A DNA stretch of 64,000 nt from Candidatus Merdivicinus intestinigallinarum (lineage in GTDB: Bacteria; Bacillota; Clostridia; Oscillospirales; Ruminococcaceae). This document shows, in pieces, positions 26,106-33,892 of this stretch; the first letter of the stretch is position 1; every line of letters starts with the position of its first letter. A program made the position numbers and the translations under genes. The stretch is from positions 25,815-89,814 of the forward strand of contig DVOW01000034.1 in NCBI GenBank assembly GCA_018713335.1. Reading direction: 5' to 3'. The notes beneath the pieces were generated by a model that saw only the letters and a list, made by a program, of their open reading frames with translations, was not told where the DNA came from and did no database searches.

Positions 26106-26333
26106 CTAATCTTCAAAATCAAACAGTTGGCTCGGCTTCACGTTCAAGGCGTCGCAGATGTCAAAGACGACGGGCAGGGAAACGGCCCCGTCCGCCGTTT
26201 CGATCCGGCTCATATGGGTCCGGCTGATATTGACGGCCTCCGCCAGCTGGCTTTGGGAAAGCCCCCGTTTTTTGCGAAAATAAGAAATATTCAGTCCCAG
26301 CGCTTTCAGTTCTTTTTGATGCGCATTGCTCAT
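26106..26333 (-). CDS. XRE family helix-turn-helix regulator
   Basis: A 75-residue single-domain DNA-binding protein. The HTH covers about residues 12-66 with LGLNISYFRKKRGLSQSQLAEAV, NISRTHMSRIET and DALNVKPSQLFDF, a standard Cro/C1 layout. The start lacks a strong Shine-Dalgarno site (GGTGAT only). A possible promoter on the minus strand (TTGATA 26372-26367, 16 bases, TATATT 26350-26345) would start transcription only a few bases before the ATG. It lies upstream of malQ on the same strand and could regulate it, but there is no direct evidence. Confidence 0.85.
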   Translation of the reverse strand: MSNAHQKELKALGLNISYFRKKRGLSQSQLAEAVNISRTHMSRIETADGAVSLPVVFDICDALNVKPSQLFDFED

Positions 26334-26404
26334 AAATCATCACCAATATAAGTGTACAGGGGATTTTATCAAAAAACGACAACGCTTTCCGTTGCAAATA
26401 TAAC

Positions 26405-26433
26405 TTGACAGGTTATAAAAACTGTGCTATCCT
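26405..26433 (+). promoter_or_regulatory. Upstream promoter of the ABC-F gene
   Basis: TTGACA (26405-26410), 17-base spacer, TATCCT (26428-26433). It would give a leader of about 165 bases before the ABC-F start at 26604. Confidence 0.6.
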
Positions 26434-26552
26434 GAACAAAGAGAAGGGAAAAGATCAGGAAAGCGCTTTTGCCGGAAAAAAAGAGAGAGAAAACAGGGTG
26501 CGCGGAAACCGAAACTATTTTTGGGCAAGCCCTTCTCTTTTTGAAACAAGTA

Positions 26553-26561
26553 TGGTATAAT
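26553..26561 (+). promoter_or_regulatory. Proximal extended -10 promoter (TGGTATAAT)
   Basis: TGGTATAAT at 26553-26561, 42 bases before the start; poor -35 (TTCTCT). A second promoter for the same gene is therefore possible. Confidence 0.55.
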
Positions 26562-26603
26562 AGCAGTCGCATGCTGAAATGAATCGAAAGAAAGGAATAC
26601 CAT

Positions 26604-28208
26604 ATGATTACCGTTTCAAATTTGAGCCTGAGCTTTAACGGCCAGGCGCTGTTTAAGAATGTGGACTTAAAGTTCCTGGAAGGGAACTGCTACGGCGTCA
26701 TCGGCGCCAACGGCGCGGGGAAGTCCACCTTTCTGCGCATCCTTTCCGGCGAATTGGAGCCGTCCAGCGGCGAAGTGGTTATGGACGCCAAAAACCGGAT
26801 GTCGGTTTTAAAGCAGGACCACTTTGCTTATGACGCATATACGGTGCTGGACACCATTATCATGGGCAACCAGCGCCTTTATGACATTATGCAGCAGAAG
26901 GACGCCCTTTATGCGAAAGAGGATTTTTCCGAGGAGGATGGCATTTTAGCTTCGGAATTGGAATACGAGTTCTCCGAAATGGGGGGCTGGGAGGCCGAAA
27001 CTGAGGCCGGGAAGCTCTTGCAGGGATTGGGCCTTTCCCTGGATCTGTTGAATGAATCCATGGCCAGCCTGCCGGTGAAGCAGAAGGTAAAAGTCTTGCT
27101 GGCCCAGGCGCTGTTCGGCCAGCCGGACATTATCCTCCTGGACGAGCCCACCAACCACCTGGACAACGACTCCATCACCTGGCTGGAGGATTTCCTCATG
27201 GATTACCCCGGCACGGTCATCGTGGTTTCCCACGACCGGCACTTCTTAAATAACGTCTGCACCCATATTGTGGACGTGGACTACAACCAAATCAAGATCT
27301 ATGTAGGCAACTACGACTTCTGGTACGAATCGAGCCAGCTGATGCAGCGGCTCATCAAGGAGCAGAACCGGAAGGTGGAGGAAAAAATCAAGGATCTGCA
27401 GGAATTTGTGGCCCGGTTCTCCGCCAACAAATCCAAATCCCGCCAGGCCACCTCCCGGCGGAAGCTGCTGGACAAGCTGGCAGTGGAGGAAATGCCCGCT
27501 TCTTCCCGGCGGTACCCCTTTGTGGCCTTTAACATGGACCGGGAGCCCGGTAAGGAAATTTTGGAAGTCAAAGACCTGACCAAGACCATCGATGGAGTCA
27601 AGGTGCTGGATCATGTGTCCTTCCGCTTGAACCGGGGCGACAAGGTGGGGTTTGTTGGCGAAAACGAAATCGCCGTCACCACCCTGTTCCAGATTTTAAT
27701 GGAAGAAATGGAACCGGACGAGGGCAGCTTCAAATGGGGCATCAGCACCAGCCGTTCCTATTTCCCCAAGGATAATTCCGCTTATTTTGACGGCTGCCGC
27801 CTGTCCATCCTGGACTGGATTAGGCAGTACGCGCCGCCGGAGGCTTTGGACAGCTTCCTCCGTGGGTTCCTGGGTAAAATGCTCTTTTCCGGAGACGATG
27901 TATTGAAGCCTGTGGAAGTGCTTTCCGGAGGCGAGAAGGTGCGGTGTATGCTGTCCCGGATGATGATGTTCGGTTCCAACGTCCTGCTGCTGGACCAGCC
28001 CACCAACCATCTGGACTTGGAATCCATTACGGCGGTGAACAACGGCCTGACGGCCTTTAAGGGCATTGTCCTTTTCGCGTCCTACGACCACGAGTTTATC
28101 CAGACGGTGGCCAACCGGATTATGGAGTTTACCCCAGAGGGGCTCATTGACCGGATGTGCACCTATGACGAATACCTGGAATGGAAGGCGGGGAAGCCCC
28201 GCGGCTAA
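26604..28208 (+). CDS. ABC-F family ATPase (YkpA/YbiT-like)
   Basis: Soluble twin-ATPase protein of the ABC-F group, which acts on ribosomes; this subgroup is not a classical resistance factor. The 534 residues contain NBD1 with Walker A GANGAGKST near 33-41 and Walker B LLDEPTNHLD (Glu181), an interdomain linker with SANKSKSRQATSRRK, and NBD2 with an atypical P-loop (GENEIAVTT), signature LSGGEK and LLLDQPTNHLD, where Gln465 replaces the catalytic Glu. The NBD1 signature is also atypical (LPVKQK). The ATG is 14 bases after AAAGGAA. The last residues AGKPRG and stop come from a repeat module shared with 3329-3360. Confidence 0.9.
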   Translation: MITVSNLSLSFNGQALFKNVDLKFLEGNCYGVIGANGAGKSTFLRILSGELEPSSGEVVMDAKNRMSVLKQDHFAYDAYTVLDTIIMGNQRLYDIMQQKDALYAKEDFSEEDGILASELEYEFSEMGGWEAETEAGKLLQGLGLSLDLLNESMASLPVKQKVKVLLAQALFGQPDIILLDEPTNHLDNDSITWLEDFLMDYPGTVIVVSHDRHFLNNVCTHIVDVDYNQIKIYVGNYDFWYESSQLMQRLIKEQNRKVEEKIKDLQEFVARFSANKSKSRQATSRRKLLDKLAVEEMPASSRRYPFVAFNMDREPGKEILEVKDLTKTIDGVKVLDHVSFRLNRGDKVGFVGENEIAVTTLFQILMEEMEPDEGSFKWGISTSRSYFPKDNSAYFDGCRLSILDWIRQYAPPEALDSFLRGFLGKMLFSGDDVLKPVEVLSGGEKVRCMLSRMMMFGSNVLLLDQPTNHLDLESITAVNNGLTAFKGIVLFASYDHEFIQTVANRIMEFTPEGLIDRMCTYDEYLEWKAGKPRG

Positions 28209-28530
28209 TTCGACGCGGCTGCACAGCCTCACACCAACCGCTGGACGGCTCAATAAATTCGCCGTAGGGGGAGGGTTTCACCTTCTTTCGATAGAGAAAA
28301 AGAAAAGTTTTACGCGATTTTTTTAAAAAATCGCGGGGTTGAGGGGCAGAGCCCCCACCGGTTTCCGCAGAAAGCGGAATCCCTATTACAGAAAAAGATC
28401 AGGAGGGGAGGGACCCTATCTTCCGCTTATTAAGCGGCGGGGTTCCCCGCAAAAGTGCCCCTATTGGTTTTGCAAAACCAAATGAAAAACATCGAAACGT
28501 TCCGGTATTTTACGCAAAAAAATATACATC
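28188..28530. repeat. Stem-loop repeat island D
   Basis: Begins inside the ABC-F coding end with the 32-base module identical to 3329-3360. It continues with CCGCTGGACGGC...GCCGTAGGGGGAGG (28241-28275, reverse orientation of the twin-repeat flank), then CGCGATTTTTTTAAAAAATCGCG and GGGGC-AGA-GCCCC (28312-28356), TTCCGC-AGAAA-GCGGAA (28364), CCGCTTATTAAGCGG (28421) and GGTTTTGCAAAACC (28466). No gene is seen in this stretch. Confidence 0.75.
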
Positions 28531-28575
28531 ATATAAAAAAAGCAGCAGTACGTCTTTTTGCCGTACTGCTGTTTC
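28531..28575 (-). terminator. Terminator of the broken membrane gene
   Basis: CAGCAGTACG (28543-28552) and CGTACTGCTG (28562-28571) form a 10-bp stem. On the minus strand the hairpin is followed by CTTTTTTTAT. Confidence 0.85.
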
Positions 28576-28581
28576 ATTATG

Positions 28582-29049
28582 TCAGGATTTTTTCGGATGG
28601 TGCTTGCGCCGGTAAGCGCAGAACACAGTGCCGCCAATGAGGAGAAGGGCGTATCCGCCCCACAAGAGCCAGACGGTTTTGCCGCTGGAATCCGCTTCCT
28701 CAGTACGCTCCAAAACGACTGCCAGGCTTTTTTCGCACTGGGCCCGTTCTTCTTTGGAAAGACCCAGCTTTTGAATTTGCGTCTCCTGTTCCTCGGAAAG
28801 CTGGTCCGATGGGGTATCCTGCACGATTTCCGCGTATTTCCGGATGGTTTCCAGGCTGGCGGAACCGGCGAAGGGGTTCTCCTCCCGGAAAGCGGGGATT
28901 TCCTCCATTGTCCCGGAAACTACCGCCTCCTCCGAAAGGAAGGCAATGGGGCTGCACAACAGGAAAGGCAGCAGAAGCAGTACCAGTATAACCAGCAGGG
29001 TCCCCTACCGTTTCAGCCATCCGTTCCGGCCCTTTTCCGCCATATCCAT
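28582..29049 (-). pseudogene. Membrane protein gene interrupted by an in-frame TAG
   Basis: The minus-strand frame starts at ATG 29049 or 29043 after GTAAGGGGGG and reads MAEKGRNGWLKR, then TAG at 29007-29005, then GTLLVILVLLLLPFLLC, a clear N-terminal membrane helix, and continues to 28582. The remainder has a Glu-rich extracytoplasmic part (ETIRKYAEIVQDTPSDQLSEE) and a second helix (VWLLWGGYALLLIGGTVF) ending in a basic YRRKHHPKK tail. Without the stop it would be about 155 residues with two membrane segments. A TTG at 28959 could restart translation, but after the helix. I do not recognise the family. It is a single-base nonsense mutation, a sequencing error or readthrough. Confidence 0.7.
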
Positions 29050-29157
29050 TCCCCCCTTACTTATGCTTCTATTGTACCGGGGGAGTGTGACGGCTGTGTG
29101 AAATCCCATTGAAGAAAATCCGAAAGATTCATGCCAAAGTGAAGATGCAGGGGCTCT

Positions 29158-30039
29158 TTACCGGACGGAAAAGCGCAGGATGTGCCGTCCTTCTTCACCC
29201 GGCTCCAATACCTGAACGCCCCGTTTGCTTAAGAAATTATCGTCCTCGTCGCTGCACGAGGATAACCCCTGCCAGGGCTCCATGCAAAGAAAGGCGCCGC
29301 CGTCGGTCCAGAAGGCGATGTAATCGAAGCCCTCAAAGCCCAGGGTCAGCTTCCGTCCGGTGCGGTTGTCCACCAAATCCACGCTGGAGGAATCCATTTT
29401 GTCGAAAATAATGGTCCCGGCCCGGTCGATGACCCCGTAATCCAGCCGGATAGTCCGGTTGTCCGGTTCTAAGAAAGAAGTCCGGTTTTCGATATTGATT
29501 TCCCGCTTTGCGCCGTCGTAAAGGGGGCAGCTGTTTTCCTCCTCTTTCTCAAAAACAACGGAGTAATCCTCAAATCTGCTGTCCGACCCGTCAAAGGGCA
29601 CCCCAAAGCCCGGATGGGTCCCCAGGCAGTAAGGCATGGGCCGGGTATCTCGGTTCCGGACGGTGATTTCCAAGGTGAGGACGCCGTCCGCAATGGTGTA
29701 GCAGGCGTCCATGGCGAAGCGGAAGGGGTATGCCGTTAAGGTTTCGGGAGTATCCGTCAGCCGCAGGGTGACGGATTCCTCCGATTCTTTTATCACGTCC
29801 CAGAGAAGCTTCCGGGCGAAGCCGTGCTGCGCAAGGTGATAGGGCTTGCCCTCAATGTATATGGTGTCCTGCCGGACGTTGCTGGCAATGGGGAACAGGA
29901 AAGGGGAGCTTTCGCCCCAATGGCTCCCGTCCCCCTGCCAAATGTATTCATGCCCGCCGGTGCGGAAGGACTTCAGCTCTCCGCCCAAATCCCGGATGAC
30001 GGCGGAATTGCCCTGCTTGTCCCGAATGGTAAAATCCAT
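29158..30039 (-). CDS. Aldose 1-epimerase family protein (LacX-like)
   Basis: Galactose-mutarotase-fold protein of 293 residues. It resembles the LacX/YihR-like subgroup: start DFTIRDKQGNSAVI, the GGELKSF and WQGD-HWGESSPFLFP segments, HGFARKL, a conserved GTHPGFGVPFDGS loop and CMEPWQGLSS near the end, which carries the expected catalytic Glu-type position. The start at 30039 is chosen for AAAGGAGC with correct spacing; the longer frame is unsupported. It probably acts on a phosphorylated or free aldose, substrate unknown. It lies divergently next to spoIIIAA, with no sugar operon nearby. Confidence 0.88.
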   Translation of the reverse strand: MDFTIRDKQGNSAVIRDLGGELKSFRTGGHEYIWQGDGSHWGESSPFLFPIASNVRQDTIYIEGKPYHLAQHGFARKLLWDVIKESEESVTLRLTDTPETLTAYPFRFAMDACYTIADGVLTLEITVRNRDTRPMPYCLGTHPGFGVPFDGSDSRFEDYSVVFEKEEENSCPLYDGAKREINIENRTSFLEPDNRTIRLDYGVIDRAGTIIFDKMDSSSVDLVDNRTGRKLTLGFEGFDYIAFWTDGGAFLCMEPWQGLSSCSDEDDNFLSKRGVQVLEPGEEGRHILRFSVR

Positions 30040-30153
30040 AAAGATCGCTCCTTTCCATTTGCTTCCATGATACGATATTTTCCGCCCTTTGTCAAACGGT
30101 TCTATACCCATGCGGGCGCGCATAGGATAGAACACAAAGGATGGTGGAAATCA

Positions 30154-31107
30154 ATGGACGAGTATGGAACGCTTTTGCCGTATTTCAGCGGATGGATGCG
30201 CCAAAGGCTGGAAGCAGTGCCGGAGGGGAGCCGCCCCTTTATCCGGGAAATCCGCCTGCGGCTGGGACAGCCTGTTGCCTTGACGGCCAAGGACGGCCCG
30301 TTTTTCCTGTCCCGGGAAGGCCGCCTGCTGACAAAGCCCCCGGCTTTCCCGGAACGGGCCTCCCGGGAGGAGCTTTTGGAGATTTTAAAGAAAGTCTGCG
30401 GCTATTCCCTGCAAAGCTGCCAGCAGGAGCTGGCCCAGGGGTATTACACCCTTCCCGGCGGCCACCGTGTGGGGATCGCCGGGACAGTTTCGGCGGAAAA
30501 TGGCCGGGTAAACGCCCTCTGGCAGCCCTTGAGCCTCAATTTCCGAATTGCCCGGCAGCTCCCCGGGGCGGCCGGGGATCTGCCGCGGAAACTGTATTCC
30601 GGCGGGGAACGCCCCTCCGTCTTGATTGCCGGGGTCCCTTCCAGCGGGAAAACCACCCTGCTGCGGGACCTGATCCGGCGGCTTTCCATGGGAGAAACCG
30701 GACGGTGCCTGCAAATCGCCGCAGTGGACGAACGGGGGGAGCTGGGCGGCGGCCGGGAACAGGGGACGGGCCTGGATTTAGGCCCCTGCACCGACCTGTT
30801 AAGCGGATACCCAAAAGGGGCGGGGATGGAGATCGCCCTGCGGACCCTGGCGCCCGACATCCTGGCCTGCGACGAAATCGGCGGGGAAGGGGAAACGGCG
30901 GCAATCCTTTCCAGCGCCGGGGCCGGGGTCCCCCTGCTGGCCACCGCCCACGGGGAGAATTTTGCGCAGATCGCCCGCCGCCCCGCCCTCCGGCCCCTTC
31001 TGGAAGCCGGGATTTTCGACCGGCTGGTTTTACTGGGTTCCAGCAAAAATCCCGGGGCTGTCCGGGAGATCATCGACCTGCATCATCGGGAGGAGGGGAC
31101 GCCATGA
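30154..31107 (+). CDS. spoIIIAA: Stage III sporulation protein AA
   Basis: ATPase of the SpoIIIA-SpoIIQ feeding-tube channel that links mother cell and forespore; related to secretion ATPases and acting at the mother-cell face. The 317 residues include the REIRLRLGQPV start region, the P-loop GVPSSGKTT at 160-168, DERGEL and the Walker B segment ILACDEIGGEGE. ATG at 30154 follows AAAGGATGG; no start further upstream is plausible, since that region is the divergent promoter zone. Its TGA overlaps the spoIIIAB ATG. It is the first of eight colinear genes; a sigma-E promoter is expected but I cannot define one confidently. Confidence 0.96.
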   Translation: MDEYGTLLPYFSGWMRQRLEAVPEGSRPFIREIRLRLGQPVALTAKDGPFFLSREGRLLTKPPAFPERASREELLEILKKVCGYSLQSCQQELAQGYYTLPGGHRVGIAGTVSAENGRVNALWQPLSLNFRIARQLPGAAGDLPRKLYSGGERPSVLIAGVPSSGKTTLLRDLIRRLSMGETGRCLQIAAVDERGELGGGREQGTGLDLGPCTDLLSGYPKGAGMEIALRTLAPDILACDEIGGEGETAAILSSAGAGVPLLATAHGENFAQIARRPALRPLLEAGIFDRLVLLGSSKNPGAVREIIDLHHREEGTP

Positions 31108-31610
31108 AGCTGCTGGGGATTTTGCTGGGAGGACTGGCCCTGTTCTTAGCGGGGAACAGCCTGGCTGTCCGGCTGAAAGAGGAAGCGGGCCTTTTGCGGA
31201 AAGGACAGCTCCTCATCCTCCGGGTCCGGCGGGAACTGACGGTGCGGAAGCTGCCCACGGGCCAGATCCTCCGGGAACTGGCGGCGGATGCAGATTTTGC
31301 CTGTTTCCCATTTGTCCGAAAAACAGCGGACCGCTTTACCGGGACGGAATCCCCGGCTTTGATTTGGCAGGAGGAGGTTGACCGCTGGAAAGGGCTTCCC
31401 CATTCTCCCGCCGGCCGGGAGGCGTTAAGGGAGCTTGGGGGGATATTGGGCGGCTCCGACGGAGAATCCCAGGCGGCGGCTTTGCTGCTTTTGGAGGAAC
31501 GGATGCAGGGGTCCCTTTCCCAGGCGGAAAAAAGGGCGGCGGCGGACGGGAAGCTCTGCCGGTCCTTAGGGGTCCTAGCGGGGCTCATGCTGGCGGTGCT
31601 GGCCATATAA
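31104..31610 (+). CDS. spoIIIAB: Stage III sporulation protein AB
   Basis: A 168-residue membrane protein with similarity to GspF-type secretion platform proteins. There is an N-terminal helix (LLGILLGGLALFLAGNSLA), a basic cytosolic domain and a C-terminal helix (SLGVLAGLMLAVLAI). ATGA overlap with spoIIIAA indicates coupled translation. The internal pattern RRELTVRKLPTGQILRELA and the LLEERM-LSQAEKR end region are typical of the family. Confidence 0.93.
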   Translation: MKLLGILLGGLALFLAGNSLAVRLKEEAGLLRKGQLLILRVRRELTVRKLPTGQILRELAADADFACFPFVRKTADRFTGTESPALIWQEEVDRWKGLPHSPAGREALRELGGILGGSDGESQAAALLLLEERMQGSLSQAEKRAAADGKLCRSLGVLAGLMLAVLAI

Positions 31611-31624
31611 GGGAGGGGAAAAGA

Positions 31625-31822
31625 ATGGATGTGGATTTGATCTTCCAAATTGCCGCCATCGGCATCATTGTGGCGGTATTAAACCAGGTGCTGATCCGTT
31701 CCGGCCGGGAGGAGCAGGCCATGATGACCACCTTGGCGGGGCTCATTGTGGTGCTGATGATGGTGATTACCCAAATCAGCACCCTATTTGACACCATCAA
31801 GCAGCTTTTCGGGCTGTGGTGA
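31625..31822 (+). CDS. spoIIIAC: Stage III sporulation protein AC
   Basis: A 65-residue protein with two membrane helices (IAAIGIIVAVLNQVLI and the TTLAGLIVVLMMVITQI region) separated by a short RSGREEQAM loop, exactly the SpoIIIAC design. It belongs to the channel complex between mother cell and forespore. The start follows GGGAGGGG, 14 bases after spoIIIAB. Confidence 0.94.
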   Translation: MDVDLIFQIAAIGIIVAVLNQVLIRSGREEQAMMTTLAGLIVVLMMVITQISTLFDTIKQLFGLW

Positions 31823-31837
31823 CGGGGGGAACGCGCT

Positions 31838-32227
31838 GTGGATCTGATTGCCATTGCCGGGGCGGGGCTCATTGCCGCGGCGGCCGCCGTCCTGTTAAAG
31901 CAGTACAAGCCGGAATACGCCATGATGGTTTCCCTGATGGCGGTGGGGGTTTTGTTTTTCTGGATTTTGGGGGAATTTTTCCCGGCCCTCAGCACGCTGC
32001 GGGGGATGATGGAGCGCACCGCCTTTTCCTCCCAGGCTCTGAAGACCCTAATGAAATGCCTTGGGGTCTGCTACCTGTGCGAGATCGCCGGACAGGTGTG
32101 CCGGGAAGCGGGGCAGTCCGCCATCGCCTCCAAGGTGGAGCTGGCGGGGAAGGCGGCGGTGCTCCTGCTCTGCCTGCCCATGTTCGAGGAGCTTTTGGAA
32201 ATCGCCCTGACGTTAGTCAACCTGTAA
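31838..32227 (+). CDS. spoIIIAD: Stage III sporulation protein AD
   Basis: A 129-residue multi-helix membrane component of the SpoIIIA channel. It uses a GTG start at 31838 after GGGGGGAAC. The QYKPEYAMMVSLMAVGVLFFW, KTLMKCLGVCYLCEIAGQVCREAGQ and FEELLEIALTLVNL segments are characteristic. It lies 15 bases after spoIIIAC and 12 before spoIIIAE. Confidence 0.94.
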   Translation: MDLIAIAGAGLIAAAAAVLLKQYKPEYAMMVSLMAVGVLFFWILGEFFPALSTLRGMMERTAFSSQALKTLMKCLGVCYLCEIAGQVCREAGQSAIASKVELAGKAAVLLLCLPMFEELLEIALTLVNL

Positions 32228-32239
32228 GGAGGATGTCCC

Positions 32240-33373
32240 ATGTGGAGAAAAGCGGCCCTTTGCCTGGTATTGCTGGCGGCGGTGTGGTTCCTGGCCCCGG
32301 GGATTGCATACGCCGCGGATATGGACGCCCAGGTGGAGGAACAGCTGGAGAAAAGCGGTGTAAAGGAACTGCTTCCCCTCATCCCGGAGGGAGGGGAGGG
32401 GGTAGCAGACAATGAGGAGCTGATGAAGGGGGACATTTCCGGCTGGACGCCCCAGGCGGTGTTCTCGGCCCTTTGGGAGTCCCTCCGGGAAAAGCTGGGG
32501 GCGCCCCTGCGGCTTTTGGGGAGCCTGTGCGGCATTTTGCTCCTGTGCGCCCTTCTGCGGGCGATCTCCGGGGAAATGGAAAATTCCGGCTGCCAGGGGG
32601 CTTTCCGGGTGGCGGGGAGTCTCTGCGCGTCGGCGGCCATTTTGACGGCGGTCATCCCGGTGATCGAACGGGCGGCCCATACCATTGAGGAGCTGTCCGC
32701 CTTTATGATGGGGTTCATCCCGGTGTATTCCGGAGTCATCGCCGTTTCCGGGCGTCCGGCCTCGGCGGTGGCCTACCAGACGGTGACCCTGGCGGCGGCC
32801 CAGTTTTTTTCCCAGCTGGCCAGTACCATCATCGTCCCCCTGGTGGGCATTTTCCTGGCCGTCTGCGCCGCCGGGTCCGTAACGGAGGGCGTTGACGTGA
32901 AAGGCATCGCCCAGGGGGCCAAGAGCCTGGCCATGTGGGTGCTGGGCCTGTGCCTGACCATCTTCGTGGCCCTTCTCACTTTGCAAAGCCTGACGGCCGG
33001 GGCGGCAGACAACGTGGGGACCCGGGCGGTGAAATTTGTCATCAGCTCCGCGGTGCCGGTGGTGGGCGGCGCTTTAAGCGAGGCCTACAGCTCCTTAAGC
33101 GGGTGCCTGGGCCTTGTCAAAAACGCCGTGGGGATCTTCGGCATTGTGGTCATGGCTGCATCCTTCCTGCCGGTGCTCTTGAGCGTGGGGCTCACCATGC
33201 TGGCCCTGAACCTGGCCGGGTGCGTGGGGGACATTTTAGGGGAAAGCCGCACCGCGGGGATCATACGGTCGGCGTCCTCGGCCCTGGCCATTTTAGGGGG
33301 GCTCATTCTCTGCTACGGCATGATGATCCTGTCTTCGGCGGCCATCCTCCTTTGGATGGGAACGCCGGGCTAA
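32240..33373 (+). CDS. spoIIIAE: Stage III sporulation protein AE
   Basis: A 377-residue polytopic membrane protein of the SpoIIIA complex. An N-terminal signal-like helix (about 5-26) is followed by an acidic extracytoplasmic segment and then about seven hydrophobic stretches from residue 90 on. The conserved AVIPVIERAAHTIEELSAFM-like region, LQSLTAGAADNVGTRAVKF and SSAVPVVGGALSEAYSS are hallmarks of the family. AGGAGG precedes the ATG. Confidence 0.95.
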   Translation: MWRKAALCLVLLAAVWFLAPGIAYAADMDAQVEEQLEKSGVKELLPLIPEGGEGVADNEELMKGDISGWTPQAVFSALWESLREKLGAPLRLLGSLCGILLLCALLRAISGEMENSGCQGAFRVAGSLCASAAILTAVIPVIERAAHTIEELSAFMMGFIPVYSGVIAVSGRPASAVAYQTVTLAAAQFFSQLASTIIVPLVGIFLAVCAAGSVTEGVDVKGIAQGAKSLAMWVLGLCLTIFVALLTLQSLTAGAADNVGTRAVKFVISSAVPVVGGALSEAYSSLSGCLGLVKNAVGIFGIVVMAASFLPVLLSVGLTMLALNLAGCVGDILGESRTAGIIRSASSALAILGGLILCYGMMILSSAAILLWMGTPG

Positions 33374-33385
33374 GGAGGGGAGAAG

Positions 33386-33892
33386 ATGGACAGTATCCGA
33401 AGCGCCGCCGTGTCCCTTTGCATCGCCCTGGTGGCCACAGGAATCTTTTCCATGCTGCTGCCAAGCGGCGGATGGAACCGCTTCGCCAAATTCGGGGTGC
33501 AGCTTTTCCTGCTTTTGAGCCTGGTTTCTCCCTTTTTCAGCGGGGACATAAACTGGACCATGGAAACCGGGGAGCTTTTGGAGGAAGCCGACAGCGCCAG
33601 AACGGAAATGTCCGCGCTGGCCGAAGAACAGCTTTTGGAGAACTTTTCCGAGAACCTGGAGCAGAGCGCCCGGGAGATCCTGGAAAACGCCGGCTTTTCC
33701 CCTTTGGAAATTGAAGCCCGGGTACATATTGCGGACGAACAGCGCATAGATATTAGTGAACTGAACATCACACTGCCGGAGGAGGAAAAAAGCCGTGGGG
33801 ACCAGGCGTCTGGGCTCATCAAGGAGGCCTTTGGGGTGGAACCGCGGCTTGCCTTTTCCGGCCAAACGGGAGGAAAAAACAGTGGAGAATAA
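33386..33892 (+). CDS. spoIIIAF: Stage III sporulation protein AF
   Basis: A 168-residue protein with two N-terminal membrane helices (about 7-27 and 33-51) and an extracytoplasmic ring-forming domain in the C-terminal half (EIEARVHIADEQRIDISELNI). The start follows GGAGGGG. The reading frame overlaps the next gene by 11 bases. Confidence 0.92.
   Translation: MDSIRSAAVSLCIALVATGIFSMLLPSGGWNRFAKFGVQLFLLLSLVSPFFSGDINWTMETGELLEEADSARTEMSALAEEQLLENFSENLEQSAREILENAGFSPLEIEARVHIADEQRIDISELNITLPEEEKSRGDQASGLIKEAFGVEPRLAFSGQTGGKNSGE

Noticed and set aside
26434..26552. Antibiotic-sensing leader peptide or attenuator before the ABC-F gene
   Set aside because: The long leader is suggestive, but no convincing short ORF with alternative terminator/antiterminator stems was seen, and this ABC-F subgroup is not a typical resistance factor.
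27650..27690. Missing Walker A Lys in NBD2 of the ABC-F protein as a sign of decay
   Set aside because: As I recall, YkpA-type relatives also have a Val at this position, so it is a subgroup trait; only the Glu-to-Gln change is reported.
30040..30153. Sigma-E promoter for the spoIIIA operon
   Set aside because: ATATTT and CATAGGAT-like elements exist but not at the proper spacing; not strong enough to annotate.
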